From an uncultured Oscillibacter sp. (GTDB lineage Bacteria > Bacillota > Clostridia > Oscillospirales > Oscillospiraceae), in assembly GCA_910583695.1 (NCBI GenBank), contig CAJTZL010000053.1, positions 1-17,474 on the forward strand: DNA of 17,474 bases, given 5' to 3'. A model generated the notes under the pieces. That model saw nothing but the letters and a program-made list of their open reading frames with translations, did not search any database and was not told where the DNA came from. Shown here piece after piece: positions 1 through 7,312 of the stretch. Position numbers and translations under genes: made by a program. Position 1 is the stretch's first letter. Each line of letters starts with the position of its first letter.

Positions 1-540
1 GGCCCCACCGGGCCCACCGGCCCCATCGGAGCGGCGGGAGCTACCGGCCCTGCCGGAGCGGCGGGAGCCACCGGCGCGGCGGGAGCCACTGGTGCAACGG
101 GCCCCACAGGTCCTGCCGGAGCCACCGGCCCCGCCGTCACCGCTACCTCCGCCTTTGCCGCCAATACCATCGGCTCGGTTCTGCCGGTCGTCTTATCTGG
201 CATCCTGGTCCCCCTGCCGAACTATCAGGTACTGCCCGCGGACATTACGGTAAACGCAGCAAACACCGTGTTCACCGTGAACACCACCGGACGCTACCGG
301 ATCGCCTATACCCTCAACACCACCACGGCTTTGGGCAGCGGCACCCGGCTGCTGATCAACAACGCAGCGAACCAGCCCTCCACCGTGGCGCCTCAGCCCT
401 TGAGCCGCTTCTCCAACGAAATCATACTGGATCTGAACGCGGGGAACACCGTTTCCCTGCAGATGTTCGGCGTCATCGGCTCGGCCACGCTGCTACCCGG
501 CGCCTCCGGAGCGACCCTTTCCATCACCCGCCTGAGCTGA
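1..540 (+). CDS. Collagen-like protein with BclA/C1q-like C-terminal domain (5' end cut by window)
   Basis: The frame is open from base 1 to the TGA at 538-540, so this is the 3' part of a larger gene. About 15 perfect Gly-X-Y triplets (bases 1-135, mostly GPT, GPA, GAA and GAT) lead into a beta-rich C-terminal domain of about 130 residues containing AFAANT, LPADIT, NAANTVFTV, G-Y-IAYTLNT and GTRLLINN. The same blocks recur in the next gene, so the two are paralogues. Collagen stems with this kind of globular cap resemble the BclA proteins of spore surfaces, where the cap trimerises and the stem forms hair-like filaments; a spore-surface role here is inference. Any short downstream ATG start is spurious, because the collagen repeat continues in frame upstream of it. 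The N-terminal targeting region lies outside the window. Confidence 0.88.
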   Translation, partial: GPTGPTGPIGAAGATGPAGAAGATGAAGATGATGPTGPAGATGPAVTATSAFAANTIGSVLPVVLSGILVPLPNYQVLPADITVNAANTVFTVNTTGRYRIAYTLNTTTALGSGTRLLINNAANQPSTVAPQPLSRFSNEIILDLNAGNTVSLQMFGVIGSATLLPGASGATLSITRLS

Positions 541-553
541 GGAGGGATGTCTC

Positions 554-1645
554 ATGTCACTGCCTACGTTTCCCCAGATCAATCCCCCCCTGAGCCGGGA
601 GGGGAGCCTCAATGAGATCATCTCCTCCATCGCGGCGGAGGAGCTCAGCCTGAGCCATATCCTCAACGCCGAGGGTGAAAAACTGCAATATGTCCTGGGC
701 ACCCTGCCGGGCCTGGAAGAGACCGCCGCTCTTGAGGAGGTCATGCAGGTCAATCGGAGCGTGCAGGATACCGTCTCCGATGTGATGGAGCAGCAGGCGC
801 TGCTGACCGCCAAGCTGAGCGCGGCTATGAAAGCCCCCGTTCTTCCCGGTCCCGCCGGTCCTGCCGGTCCTGCCGGCGCGGAGGGCCCCGCCGAAGGCCC
901 CACCGGGCCCACCGGCTCCACCGGCCCCACCGGAGCGGAAGGTCCCGTCGGTGCGATGGGCCCCACCGGCCCTGCCGGCCCTCAAGGCCCTCAAGGTGTG
1001 ACGGGCGCCACGGGTGATCCCGGCGCGCCGGGTGAAACAGGCCCTGCCGGTCCCACGGGCCCCACGGGCCCGGACGGCGCGGCCGGTCCTGCCGGTGCCG
1101 CCGGTCCTGCCGGTGCCGCAGGCGCCGCGGGAGCAGCCGGCCCCGCCGGCCCCACCGGGGCCATCGGTCCCGGCCTTTCCGCCGCCTTTGCCGCCAATAC
1201 CCAAGGCAGTACGGTTTCGGTCGCGCTGGGCGGCACCCCCATCCCTCTGCCTAACGCTCAGGTCTTACCCGCCGATATCACTGCCAATGCCGCAAATACG
1301 GTATTTACTGTGGCAAACGCAGGCACCTATCAGATTTCTTACCACGTAAATACCACCCTGGCCCTGATGATGGGGACCCGGCTGGTAATCAACGGCGTCA
1401 ACAACACCGCTTCCACCCTCGCCCCGGTGCTTCTCTCTTCCAGCTTTGAAAATCAGATTACAGTGACTCTGGCCGCAAATTCCACCATCTCACTTCAGAT
1501 GTACCCGGCCACACTTGCCGGGAGCGCCGTCCTGGTGGGCAACGGAGCAGGCGCCTCTCTGACTATCATCCGGCTGGACGAATCAGGCCCGGCAATCCGC
1601 TCAGAGCACGAAGTGGAGGGCGGATGGGATTTCGAAGAAGAATAA
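554..1645 (+). CDS. Collagen-like protein with BclA/C1q-like C-terminal domain
   Basis: The product is 363 residues. GGAGGG lies 7 nt before the ATG and only 13 nt separate it from the upstream paralogue, so the two are probably co-transcribed. Domains in order: a helical N-terminal region (about 1-94) containing ISSIAAEELSLSHILNAEGE, a motif I recognise from clostridial proteins of unknown role; a collagen stem at 99-207 with 36 Gly-X-Y triplets, broken once by an extra Glu at residue 114; then a BclA/C1q-like cap at about 209-341 with LPADIT, NAANTVFTV and GTRLVINGV. An acidic tail follows, ending EEE. There is no obvious signal peptide, which fits a protein laid down on the forespore from the mother cell. 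Collagen-like proteins also occur in phages and on vegetative surfaces, so the location is inference; the domain call is firm. Confidence 0.9.
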   Translation: MSLPTFPQINPPLSREGSLNEIISSIAAEELSLSHILNAEGEKLQYVLGTLPGLEETAALEEVMQVNRSVQDTVSDVMEQQALLTAKLSAAMKAPVLPGPAGPAGPAGAEGPAEGPTGPTGSTGPTGAEGPVGAMGPTGPAGPQGPQGVTGATGDPGAPGETGPAGPTGPTGPDGAAGPAGAAGPAGAAGAAGAAGPAGPTGAIGPGLSAAFAANTQGSTVSVALGGTPIPLPNAQVLPADITANAANTVFTVANAGTYQISYHVNTTLALMMGTRLVINGVNNTASTLAPVLLSSSFENQITVTLAANSTISLQMYPATLAGSAVLVGNGAGASLTIIRLDESGPAIRSEHEVEGGWDFEEE

Positions 1646-1668
1646 ACGTAAGCCTGCCAAATCAAAAC

Positions 1669-1706
1669 CATATGCTCACGCCGACTTCTGTCGGTGTGAG
1701 CATATG
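1669..1706 (+). terminator. Long hairpin after the collagen-like genes, probable terminator
   Basis: Arms at 1669-1685 (CATATGCTCACGCCGAC) and 1690-1706 pair over 17 bp with one G-U and a TTCT loop, 23 nt after the stop codon. The stretch that follows (TTATACATT) is only moderately T-rich. It probably ends the collagen operon. Confidence 0.7.
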
Positions 1707-1883
1707 TTATACATTAGACCTCTTGTCTTGCGAAATTAAGCGAAGCGGTCGGCGTTTGCCTGTACATGCTTGCGATAGGATAGATCGCCTATGCGGAACA
1801 GATGCAGCCTCAATCCCGAACTATGGAAGTCCAGGGAAGGCTGCTTTCCCCTTCTGCAATTGAATGAAAAATGGCTTTCATTT

Positions 1884-1899
1884 ATGTAAGCGATTACAT
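1884..1899. promoter_or_regulatory. Upstream cre/LacI-family operator
   Basis: ATGTAAGCGATTACAT matches every position of the consensus WTGNAARCGNWWWCAW used by CcpA and many local LacI-family repressors. It lies about 107-122 bp upstream of the predicted start of transcription of the lacI-type gene. Whether CcpA or the adjacent regulator binds here cannot be told from sequence. Confidence 0.75.
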
Positions 1900-1969
1900 T
1901 TTTGGGGAGTTTATAGCAGTTTGCACAGAAACAAAATAGAAAACTATTTTTTTCTCCAAAAATGTCTTC

Positions 1970-1999
1970 TTGCGCTTGCACTCTTTTTGACAATATGAT
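1970..1999 (+). promoter_or_regulatory. Candidate sigma-A promoter for the regulator and operon
   Basis: TTGCGC (1970-1975), an 18-nt spacer and TATGAT (1994-1999). The -10 box is good and the -35 box is fair. The expected start is near 2006, leaving a leader of about 100 nt that contains the second operator. The TTGACA at 1987-1992 has no -10 box at the right distance. Confidence 0.5.
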
Positions 2000-2068
2000 A
2001 ACCTTTCAAAAAGAGCAAGTATGAAGATGCTGAAAATCTTTAGGTTTTTCAGAGGTTTTGTCTCAAAA

Positions 2069-2084
2069 ATGTAAGCGCTTACTT
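2069..2084. promoter_or_regulatory. Downstream cre/LacI-family operator
   Basis: The core GTAAGCGCTTAC (2071-2082) is a perfect 12-bp palindrome. The wider ATGTAAGCGCTTACTT matches the cre consensus at 15 of 16 positions. It lies about 65 bp after the predicted transcription start and 26 bp before the ATG, a good place for a roadblock. Its centre is about 185 bp from the upstream operator, which would allow a DNA loop. Confidence 0.78.
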
Positions 2085-2109
2085 TTTCAAAAAGAGGGTA
2101 TGAGCTCCT

Positions 2110-3096
2110 ATGGATGCCACAATCTATGACGTTTCCCGCCTTGCCGGCGTCTCAACGGCCACGGTATCCCGCACCTTCTCCAACCCCGGCCAGGTCCGGG
2201 ATGCCACCCGGCGAAAGGTTTTCGAGGCGGCGGAGATTCTCCACTATTCCCCCAATGCCATCGCCCGGGCCATGGTCCGGCAGCGGACGGACAAGATCGC
2301 CTTCCTGATCTGCAAAAAGGACGCTACGATTCTGGATGAATTTTACGCCCGCATCTGTGAGAGCATCATGCGGCGAACGATTCAGTCGGACCGCCAGCTG
2401 GTCATCTCCACAGCGGCGGACTGGGCTCAGGCCGCGGGCACCGCCCAGAACAAGCAGGTCGAGGGGGTCATCCTGGGAGGCAGCGCCCAGGCGGACATGG
2501 TGTCCGAATTTCAGAGCAAGCATATCGCCGTGGTGCTGGTAAATAACCGGATGCCCGGCTTCGATCTCCCCTGCGTACTGTCCGACGAGTACGGCGGCGT
2601 CCGGCTGGCAGTGGAGCACCTGCTCCAGCGGGGACACCGCAGCATTGCCATGATAGCCGGGCGCTTCTCCCCCTATATCGTCGGAGAGCGGTACAACGCG
2701 TTTCTCCGGATCATGGAGGAAAGCGGCGTAAAAACCGGCGCCCCGCAGGTAGCCATGTGCGACCCCACTGTCGAGAGCGCCGCCCAAACGGCTATGGACC
2801 TGCTGCGCCGGAAGGACCGGCCCACCGCCATCCTGGGGGCCAACGACGTTGTCGCCGCCGGAGTTCTGAAAGCCGCCCAGCGCTTGGGCCTGAAAATTCC
2901 GGAGGATCTGGCGGTGGTGGGCTTCGATGACTCCACCATCTGCGGCGTGGTGGAGCCGGAGCTGACCTCCGTGCACATCGACTGCCGCCAGATTGGCGAG
3001 CTGGGAGTGGACCATCTCCATGCCCTGCTGAACGGAGAAGAGTGTCCCCCGGTTACAGTGGTTCCGGCCCAGCTCCGGATTCGCCGCTCCAGTTGA
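2110..3096 (+). CDS. LacI/GalR-family transcriptional regulator
   Basis: The product is 328 residues, normal for the family. The N-terminal helix-turn-helix is classical: IYDVSRLAGVSTATVSRTFS at about 5-24, followed by a hinge helix near SPNAIARAMV. The rest is a periplasmic-binding-protein-like sensor domain with typical landmarks: VEGVILGG, RGHRSIAMIAG, PTAILGANDVVAAGVLKAA, and DLAVVGFDDS near the end. GAGGG lies 11 nt before this ATG. An ATG at 2100 is out of frame and stops after a few codons. It most likely represses the transport operon downstream and its own gene through the two operators upstream, with a sugar or sugar phosphate as inducer. That role is inferred from position; the ligand is unknown. 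Confidence 0.95.
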   Translation: MDATIYDVSRLAGVSTATVSRTFSNPGQVRDATRRKVFEAAEILHYSPNAIARAMVRQRTDKIAFLICKKDATILDEFYARICESIMRRTIQSDRQLVISTAADWAQAAGTAQNKQVEGVILGGSAQADMVSEFQSKHIAVVLVNNRMPGFDLPCVLSDEYGGVRLAVEHLLQRGHRSIAMIAGRFSPYIVGERYNAFLRIMEESGVKTGAPQVAMCDPTVESAAQTAMDLLRRKDRPTAILGANDVVAAGVLKAAQRLGLKIPEDLAVVGFDDSTICGVVEPELTSVHIDCRQIGELGVDHLHALLNGEECPPVTVVPAQLRIRRSS

Positions 3097-3123
3097 CCGT
3101 TCTTTCTGAAAAATGCATATACT
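3093..3123 (+). promoter_or_regulatory. Candidate internal promoter for the transport genes
   Basis: TTGACC (3093-3098) begins within the lacI-type stop codon. It is followed 17 nt later by CATATA (3116-3121), or 19 nt later by TATACT (3118-3123). No GTAAGCGCTTAC-like operator lies nearby, so if active it would be insulated from the upstream operators. Confidence 0.4.
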
Positions 3124-3129
3124 AGATAG

Positions 3130-3146
3130 CCCGGCCCCCGGCCGGG
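3130..3146 (+). other. GC hairpin just before the permease ribosome site
   Basis: CCCGGCC (3130-3136) pairs perfectly with GGCCGGG (3140-3146) around a CCC loop. It ends 7 nt before the AAGGAGG at 3154-3160. No T-run follows, so it is not an ordinary terminator; it could tune translation or protect an mRNA end. Confidence 0.5.
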
Positions 3147-3166
3147 AGGACATAAGGAGGACTGCC

Positions 3167-4006
3167 ATGAAAACGAAGAAAAAAGCCGCCGCCTGCGCCA
3201 AGGGAGCCGCCTGCGCCCTGCTGCTGCTGACCTCACTGTTCCCCATCTATTGGCTTCTGGCCATGGCCATCCGGCCCACGGAGGAAATGCGGGGCCACAT
3301 CTCCCTGCTGCCCGGCTCCTTGACCGCGGAGCACTTCGCGCAGCTCTTCACCGGCGAGAGCTTTGGTCAGGCCATTGTCAACAGCCTCCAGACCACCTTC
3401 AGTTCCCTGGTCTTGTCGCTGCTGGTGGGCGTCTGCGCGGCCTATGTGCTGGCCCGGCGGCGCTTCCGCTTCGGCCTGAAAAAGCCCCTGACCTACTGGG
3501 TGCTGCTGGTGCGGGTGCTGCCTCCCGTGGCGTTCACCATCCCGCTTTATATCATGTTCAACAAGCTGGGGGTCTTGAACACCAAACTCCCCGTGTCTCT
3601 GGCCTGCGTTCTCATCAACGTGCCGCTGATCATCTGGTTCCTGATTAGCTTCTTTCAGGACCTCCCCGAGGAGGTGGAGGAGAGCGCCAAGGTGGACGGC
3701 GCCACGGAGTGGCAGCTTTTTGTGCGGATCGTCCTGCCCTTGGTGGCCCCGGGCATTGCCGCCGTGGCCATGCTGTCCTTCATGTATGCCTGGAACGAGT
3801 ACACCTACACGGTCATTTTCACCCGCAGCCCTGCCAACAACACCGTGCCCCTGGCCCTGGCCCTGCTGAACACGGAGGACAACCTCACGAACTTCGGCCT
3901 TGTGGCAGCGGGAGGCGTCATCTCCGTCGTCCCCATCACCCTGTTTGTGATCTTTGCGCAGAACTACTTGATTTCCGGGCTTTCAAGCGGTGCTGTCAAA
4001 GAGTAA
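3167..4006 (+). CDS. ABC sugar transporter permease, MalG type (CUT1)
   Basis: The product is 279 residues. The ATG at 3167 is chosen because a perfect AAGGAGG lies 6 nt upstream; an in-frame ATG at 3113 has no ribosome site and would add 18 non-membrane residues. The first transmembrane helix (about 13-33, ending SLFPIYWLLAMAIRP) and the cytoplasmic EAA loop (about 171-195, EESAKVDGATEWQLFVRIVLP) are typical of the MalG half of carbohydrate importers; about six membrane segments can be seen. It should pair with the MalF-type permease encoded further down and take substrate from the lipoprotein encoded between them. No ATPase gene is present, so a shared MsmK/MsmX-type ATPase is likely (inference). 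Confidence 0.94.
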   Translation: MKTKKKAAACAKGAACALLLLTSLFPIYWLLAMAIRPTEEMRGHISLLPGSLTAEHFAQLFTGESFGQAIVNSLQTTFSSLVLSLLVGVCAAYVLARRRFRFGLKKPLTYWVLLVRVLPPVAFTIPLYIMFNKLGVLNTKLPVSLACVLINVPLIIWFLISFFQDLPEEVEESAKVDGATEWQLFVRIVLPLVAPGIAAVAMLSFMYAWNEYTYTVIFTRSPANNTVPLALALLNTEDNLTNFGLVAAGGVISVVPITLFVIFAQNYLISGLSSGAVKE

Positions 4007-4063
4007 CAAAATATCTCCACGCAGCCAAATCCAACCATGTCAACAAGATTAGGAGGAAAAGAA

Positions 4064-5338
4064 ATGAAAAAGCTGTTTGCGCTCCTGCTGACGCTGGCCC
4101 TGGTCCTGTCCCTGGCCGCCTGCGGCGGCAAAACCGACCAGTCCGGCGATGCCTCCGGCGGCGCCCCCGCTCAGGGAGACTCCGGCAGTTCCGACTCCGC
4201 CGCTCCCACCAAGCTGACCCTGATTCTGCGGGCCGGCACCTACGCCGACGTCATTAAGGAATGCCTGCCCGCCTTTGAGGCCGAACACAATGTCACCTGC
4301 GAAGTGCAGGAGCTCTCTGAGTCCGACCTGTACTCCGGCATCGCCCTGGACGCTATCAACCCCGCCGGCACCTATGACCTGTGCATGGTGGACGGCTCCT
4401 GGATGGCCGAGTTCACCGCCAGCGGCGTTCTGGCCAACCTGACGGAGCTGGGCTATGAGCTGGATAGCGATGTCATCCCCGCCACCACTACCATCTGCTA
4501 CGTGGACGGCCAGCTGTATCTGGCCCCCTACTATGGCAACGTCACCGTGCTGATGTTCAACAAGGCCAATGTGGAGGCCGCCGGATACTCCGCCGATCAG
4601 ATTCAGAGCCTGGACGACCTGCTGGCAATCTGCGAGAGCGCCCAGGCCGCCGGCAAGAAGGGCTTCATCTACCGGGGAGACAACCAGAACAATCTGGTGG
4701 TGGACTTCCTGCCCATCCTGCTGTCCTTCGGCGGCTGGGTCATCGACGACGCCAACAAGCCCACCGTAAACACCCCCGAATTTAAAGCCGCCATGGAGTA
4801 CTACCTGAAGCTTATCGCCACCGGCGAGGCACAGGTAAAGGACGATCTCATTGCCTCCGTGGACACCGGAGCGGGCACCATGGGCATCGGCTGGCCCGGC
4901 TGGTACACCCCCACCGCCGACTCCACCGCAGACTATATCGCGCTCAGCGGCTCGGCCTCTGCCGGAGCCCAGGCATATAATTCCAATGTCTACGGCATCT
5001 GGACCGTTGGCATCCCCAACAACAGCCAAAACAAGGATCTGGCCGTACAGCTGCTGGACTATCTGATGGATGCCGATGTGCAGAAGTCCACCGTACCCTC
5101 CGGCGGCGTGCCCTGCCGGTACTCCAGCCTCCAGGACGGGGACGTTCTGGCCTCCTATCCCCAGTATGAAGTGGTCTGCAAGGCCCTGGAGAGCGGCATG
5201 TACCGCCCCGTCATCGCCGAATGGACCCAGTTCTACACCACCCTGGGCACCGAAATGGACAACATTGTAAACGGCGTGAAAACCGTGGATCAGGGACTGG
5301 CCGACGCCCAGGCCAACCTTGAGCAGCTGATGGGCTGA
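4064..5338 (+). CDS. ABC sugar transporter substrate-binding lipoprotein (family 1)
   Basis: The product is 424 residues. The ATG at 4064 follows AGGAGG by 7 nt and opens a clean lipoprotein signal (MKK, a hydrophobic stretch, then LAAC), with the acylated Cys at residue 20; an upstream in-frame ATG at 4037 would spoil it. A Gly/Ser/Asp-rich linker (about 21-52) is followed by a typical CUT1 solute-binding fold: LTLILRAGTYADVIKE, YDLCMVDGSW, LYLAPYYGNVTVLMFNKANVEAAG, MGIGWPGWYTP and GIWTVGIPNN. It should be anchored outside the membrane and hand substrate to the two permeases. The ligand cannot be read from sequence; the aromatic GWPGWYTP segment would suit a sugar ring. It sits between the two permease genes rather than before them. 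Confidence 0.95.
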   Translation: MKKLFALLLTLALVLSLAACGGKTDQSGDASGGAPAQGDSGSSDSAAPTKLTLILRAGTYADVIKECLPAFEAEHNVTCEVQELSESDLYSGIALDAINPAGTYDLCMVDGSWMAEFTASGVLANLTELGYELDSDVIPATTTICYVDGQLYLAPYYGNVTVLMFNKANVEAAGYSADQIQSLDDLLAICESAQAAGKKGFIYRGDNQNNLVVDFLPILLSFGGWVIDDANKPTVNTPEFKAAMEYYLKLIATGEAQVKDDLIASVDTGAGTMGIGWPGWYTPTADSTADYIALSGSASAGAQAYNSNVYGIWTVGIPNNSQNKDLAVQLLDYLMDADVQKSTVPSGGVPCRYSSLQDGDVLASYPQYEVVCKALESGMYRPVIAEWTQFYTTLGTEMDNIVNGVKTVDQGLADAQANLEQLMG

Positions 5339-5345
5339 TGCCCGG

Positions 5346-5372
5346 GCCGGGACGCCCTTTGGGCGTCCCGGC
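5346..5372 (+). other. Perfect intercistronic hairpin between binding protein and second permease
   Basis: GCCGGGACGCCC (5346-5357) pairs over 12 bp with 5361-5372 around a TTT loop, 7 nt after the binding-protein stop. No T-run follows. Such structures often protect the upstream mRNA, or partly end transcription, so that the binding protein is made in excess over the permeases. Confidence 0.75.
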
Positions 5373-5401
5373 GCCCGAACCTCCAGAAAAGAGAGGCGCC
5401 T

Positions 5402-6301
5402 ATGAAAAAAAACCAACTTGTAAAAGCCCGCACCGCCGAGGGCGCCGCCAAGCGCTTCGGCCTGGGGATGATCAGCCCCACCATGCTGGTCCTGCTGGTC
5501 ATGACGGCCTATCCCCTGCTGTTCACCCTCTTCTACAGTTTTACGGATTACAACCTCCTGCGAAACCTCCAGAAGCCCGCTTCTTTCATCGCCCTGGGGA
5601 ACTATACAAAACTCCTCAACGACGCCTATTTCCGGCAGGCCATTCTGAACACCGTGAAGTTCACCCTCCTGGCGGTCATTTTTGAGATGCTCATCGGCTT
5701 TTGCATGGCCCTTTTGGTCAACAGCCTGACCCACGGCCAGAAGACCATGCGGACCCTGTTGCTCCTGCCCTACCTGCTTCCCACGGTAACGGTGGCCTTG
5801 AGCTGGCGGATGATGCTCTCCCCCAACTACGGCATTGTCAACCAGGTGATGGAGGCGCTGAATCTGCCTGTGTTCAACTGGTTCTCCGATATGCGCACCG
5901 CCTTCGGCATGCTGCTGCTGATTGACGTCTGGCAGAGCGCCCCCTTCGTCTTCCTGCTTCTCTATGCCGCTCTGCAGTCCGTACCTCAGGCTCAGTATGA
6001 GGCCGCCCGTATCGACGGCGCCAACGCATTCAAAATCCTCTTCTTCGTCACCATCCCCAATATCAAAAACAGCCTGGCCCTCTGCGCCCTGCTGCGGACC
6101 ATCGACAGCTTCCGCCTCTTCGACAAGGTAAACCTCCTTACCGGCGGCGGACCGGCCAACACGACCTCCACCATTACGCAATACCTTTATAACTACGGCA
6201 TCAAATCTCTGGATTTCGGCTTTGGCAGCGCAGGCGCCATTGTCATGACCATCCTGGTGCTGCTTCTCTCCAGCCTTTATATCAAGCGGGCCATGGGATG
6301 A
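5402..6301 (+). CDS. ABC sugar transporter permease, MalF type (CUT1)
   Basis: The product is 299 residues, with GAGAGG 5 nt before the ATG. A first membrane helix (about 22-46) leads into YSFTDYNLL and GNYTKLLND, the usual MalF-type start. The EAA loop lies at about 199-221 (YEAARIDGANAFKILFFVTIPN). LLTGGGPANTT near residue 250 is another hallmark of MalF/UgpA-type permeases. Six transmembrane segments are evident. It forms the heterodimeric channel with the MalG-type permease of this operon. Its stop codon lies 4 nt before the start of the MBL gene, so the two are translationally coupled. It is encoded after the binding protein and away from its partner, an unusual order for this family. 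Confidence 0.95.
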   Translation: MKKNQLVKARTAEGAAKRFGLGMISPTMLVLLVMTAYPLLFTLFYSFTDYNLLRNLQKPASFIALGNYTKLLNDAYFRQAILNTVKFTLLAVIFEMLIGFCMALLVNSLTHGQKTMRTLLLLPYLLPTVTVALSWRMMLSPNYGIVNQVMEALNLPVFNWFSDMRTAFGMLLLIDVWQSAPFVFLLLYAALQSVPQAQYEAARIDGANAFKILFFVTIPNIKNSLALCALLRTIDSFRLFDKVNLLTGGGPANTTSTITQYLYNYGIKSLDFGFGSAGAIVMTILVLLLSSLYIKRAMG

Positions 6302-6305
6302 GCTG

Positions 6306-7295
6306 ATGGAAGAGATGACGCTGACCTTTGTAAATGTGGGTTATGGGGAAGCCATCCTGCTGGAATGCCCGGACCCCACCCGTCCCGGCGGCTGCTTTGT
6401 CATGGTCATTGACGGAGGGAGCGCGGAGGAGGAGGAATACCAGGATCGTTCCTCCGGCCGGATTCCCTTCGTGGAATACCTGTGCGCCAGAGGGGTGGAC
6501 CACATCGATGTGATCGCGAACACCCATATACACGAGGACCATCTCTGCGGCCTCGTGCCCTTGCCGGAGCGGTGGTTCCCGGGGGAGTTCTGGCAGGCGC
6601 TGCCCGAAGACCTGCACCGGCCCCTGCGACCCCTGCCGATCTTCCCGGACGCCAACCCCTCCCAGCGGAAATTTCTCCAGTCCATGAACGACTACCGGAC
6701 CCTCCGCATGCAGATAGCGGCCGGAGGCGGCGTCCTCCGGGCACTCTCCGCCGGATGGGAGGCTCATCCCTGCCCCGGTCTGACCATCCGCTGCCTGGGG
6801 CCGTCCCGGGCAAGAGCGGAGGAACTGGCAGTCCTCTACGCGGACCTGAACCAGGAGGATGACGCCGCCGCTTTTCGGAGGAAGCTCTCCGCCCTGGACG
6901 GGGCTATGAACAATTACAGCATCCTCTTGCGGCTGGACTATCGGGGAACCCGCATCCTGCTCCCAGGGGACACCAACTGCCTGGGCTACCGTGAAACCGC
7001 CCCGGGGGACCTGGCGGCCCGGATTTTCAAAGTGGGCCACCACGGCCAGCGGGACGGGGCGGATTCCGCCCTGATGGAGGCAGTCCGGCCGGAGGCCGTC
7101 GTCTGCTGCGCCTCCAGCGACCGGCGTTACCACAGCGCCCATCCGGAGCTGCTCCGCCTGCTGTCGGACGCCGGCGCAAGCCTCTGGTTCTCAGATTGCC
7201 CCCGGCTCCCGGGCCTGGACCTGCCGCCTCATCAGGCGCTGGTGTTCCACATCGGGGCAGAGGGCGCTTATACGGCGGAATACGAATCACAATAG
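6306..7295 (+). CDS. ComEC/Rec2-like metallo-beta-lactamase-fold hydrolase
   Basis: The product is 329 residues. The motifs of the ComEC-type MBL domain appear in order: TFVNVGYGEAILLE (about 6-20, replacing the usual DVGQGD), VIDGG (34-38), the metal motif THIHEDH (73-79, with H74, H76, D78 and H79), NNYSILLRLDYRGTRILLPGDT (202-223, with D222) and VGHHG (243-247). All expected metal ligands are present, so it is probably active. It has no membrane segment or signal peptide and should be cytoplasmic. ComEC MBL domains and related soluble enzymes act on nucleic acids or small phosphoesters or lactones; the substrate here is unknown. It starts 4 nt after the permease stop and is followed 17 nt later by a PfkB kinase, so it likely processes the imported compound (inference). 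Confidence 0.88.
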   Translation: MEEMTLTFVNVGYGEAILLECPDPTRPGGCFVMVIDGGSAEEEEYQDRSSGRIPFVEYLCARGVDHIDVIANTHIHEDHLCGLVPLPERWFPGEFWQALPEDLHRPLRPLPIFPDANPSQRKFLQSMNDYRTLRMQIAAGGGVLRALSAGWEAHPCPGLTIRCLGPSRARAEELAVLYADLNQEDDAAAFRRKLSALDGAMNNYSILLRLDYRGTRILLPGDTNCLGYRETAPGDLAARIFKVGHHGQRDGADSALMEAVRPEAVVCCASSDRRYHSAHPELLRLLSDAGASLWFSDCPRLPGLDLPPHQALVFHIGAEGAYTAEYESQ

Positions 7296-7312
7296 AAAAG
7301 GAACGACTTTGT

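Larger units (their letters stand above)
1707..2109. other. AT-rich intergenic control region upstream of the lacI-type gene
   Basis: No convincing gene lies in these 403 bases. The first half (to about 1862) shows only short imperfect inverted repeats. The second half is clearly AT-richer than its surroundings. It holds two 16-bp palindromic operators, a promoter candidate, an inverted repeat CTTTTTGA (1983-1990) / TCAAAAAG (2006-2013) that brackets the -10 box, and AATGAAA/TTTCATT arms at 1863-1882. Confidence 0.7.

Noticed and set aside
1085..1130. Short DNA direct repeats (GGTCCTGCCGGTGCCGC units)
   Set aside because: They are the codon-level reflection of the Gly-X-Y protein repeat, not a CRISPR or other array; there are no spacers.
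991..1242. ORFs in other frames across the collagen repeats
   Set aside because: Gly-Pro-rich GC repeats stay open in several frames and on both strands; only the frame with the conserved C-terminal cap is real.
4049..6181. 710-codon minus-strand ORF opposite the binding protein and permease
   Set aside because: It is a shadow: the GC-rich codon bias of the plus-strand genes removes stops from the opposite strand. Its composition is Gly/Val/Gln/His-rich with no motifs, while both plus-strand genes are clear family members.
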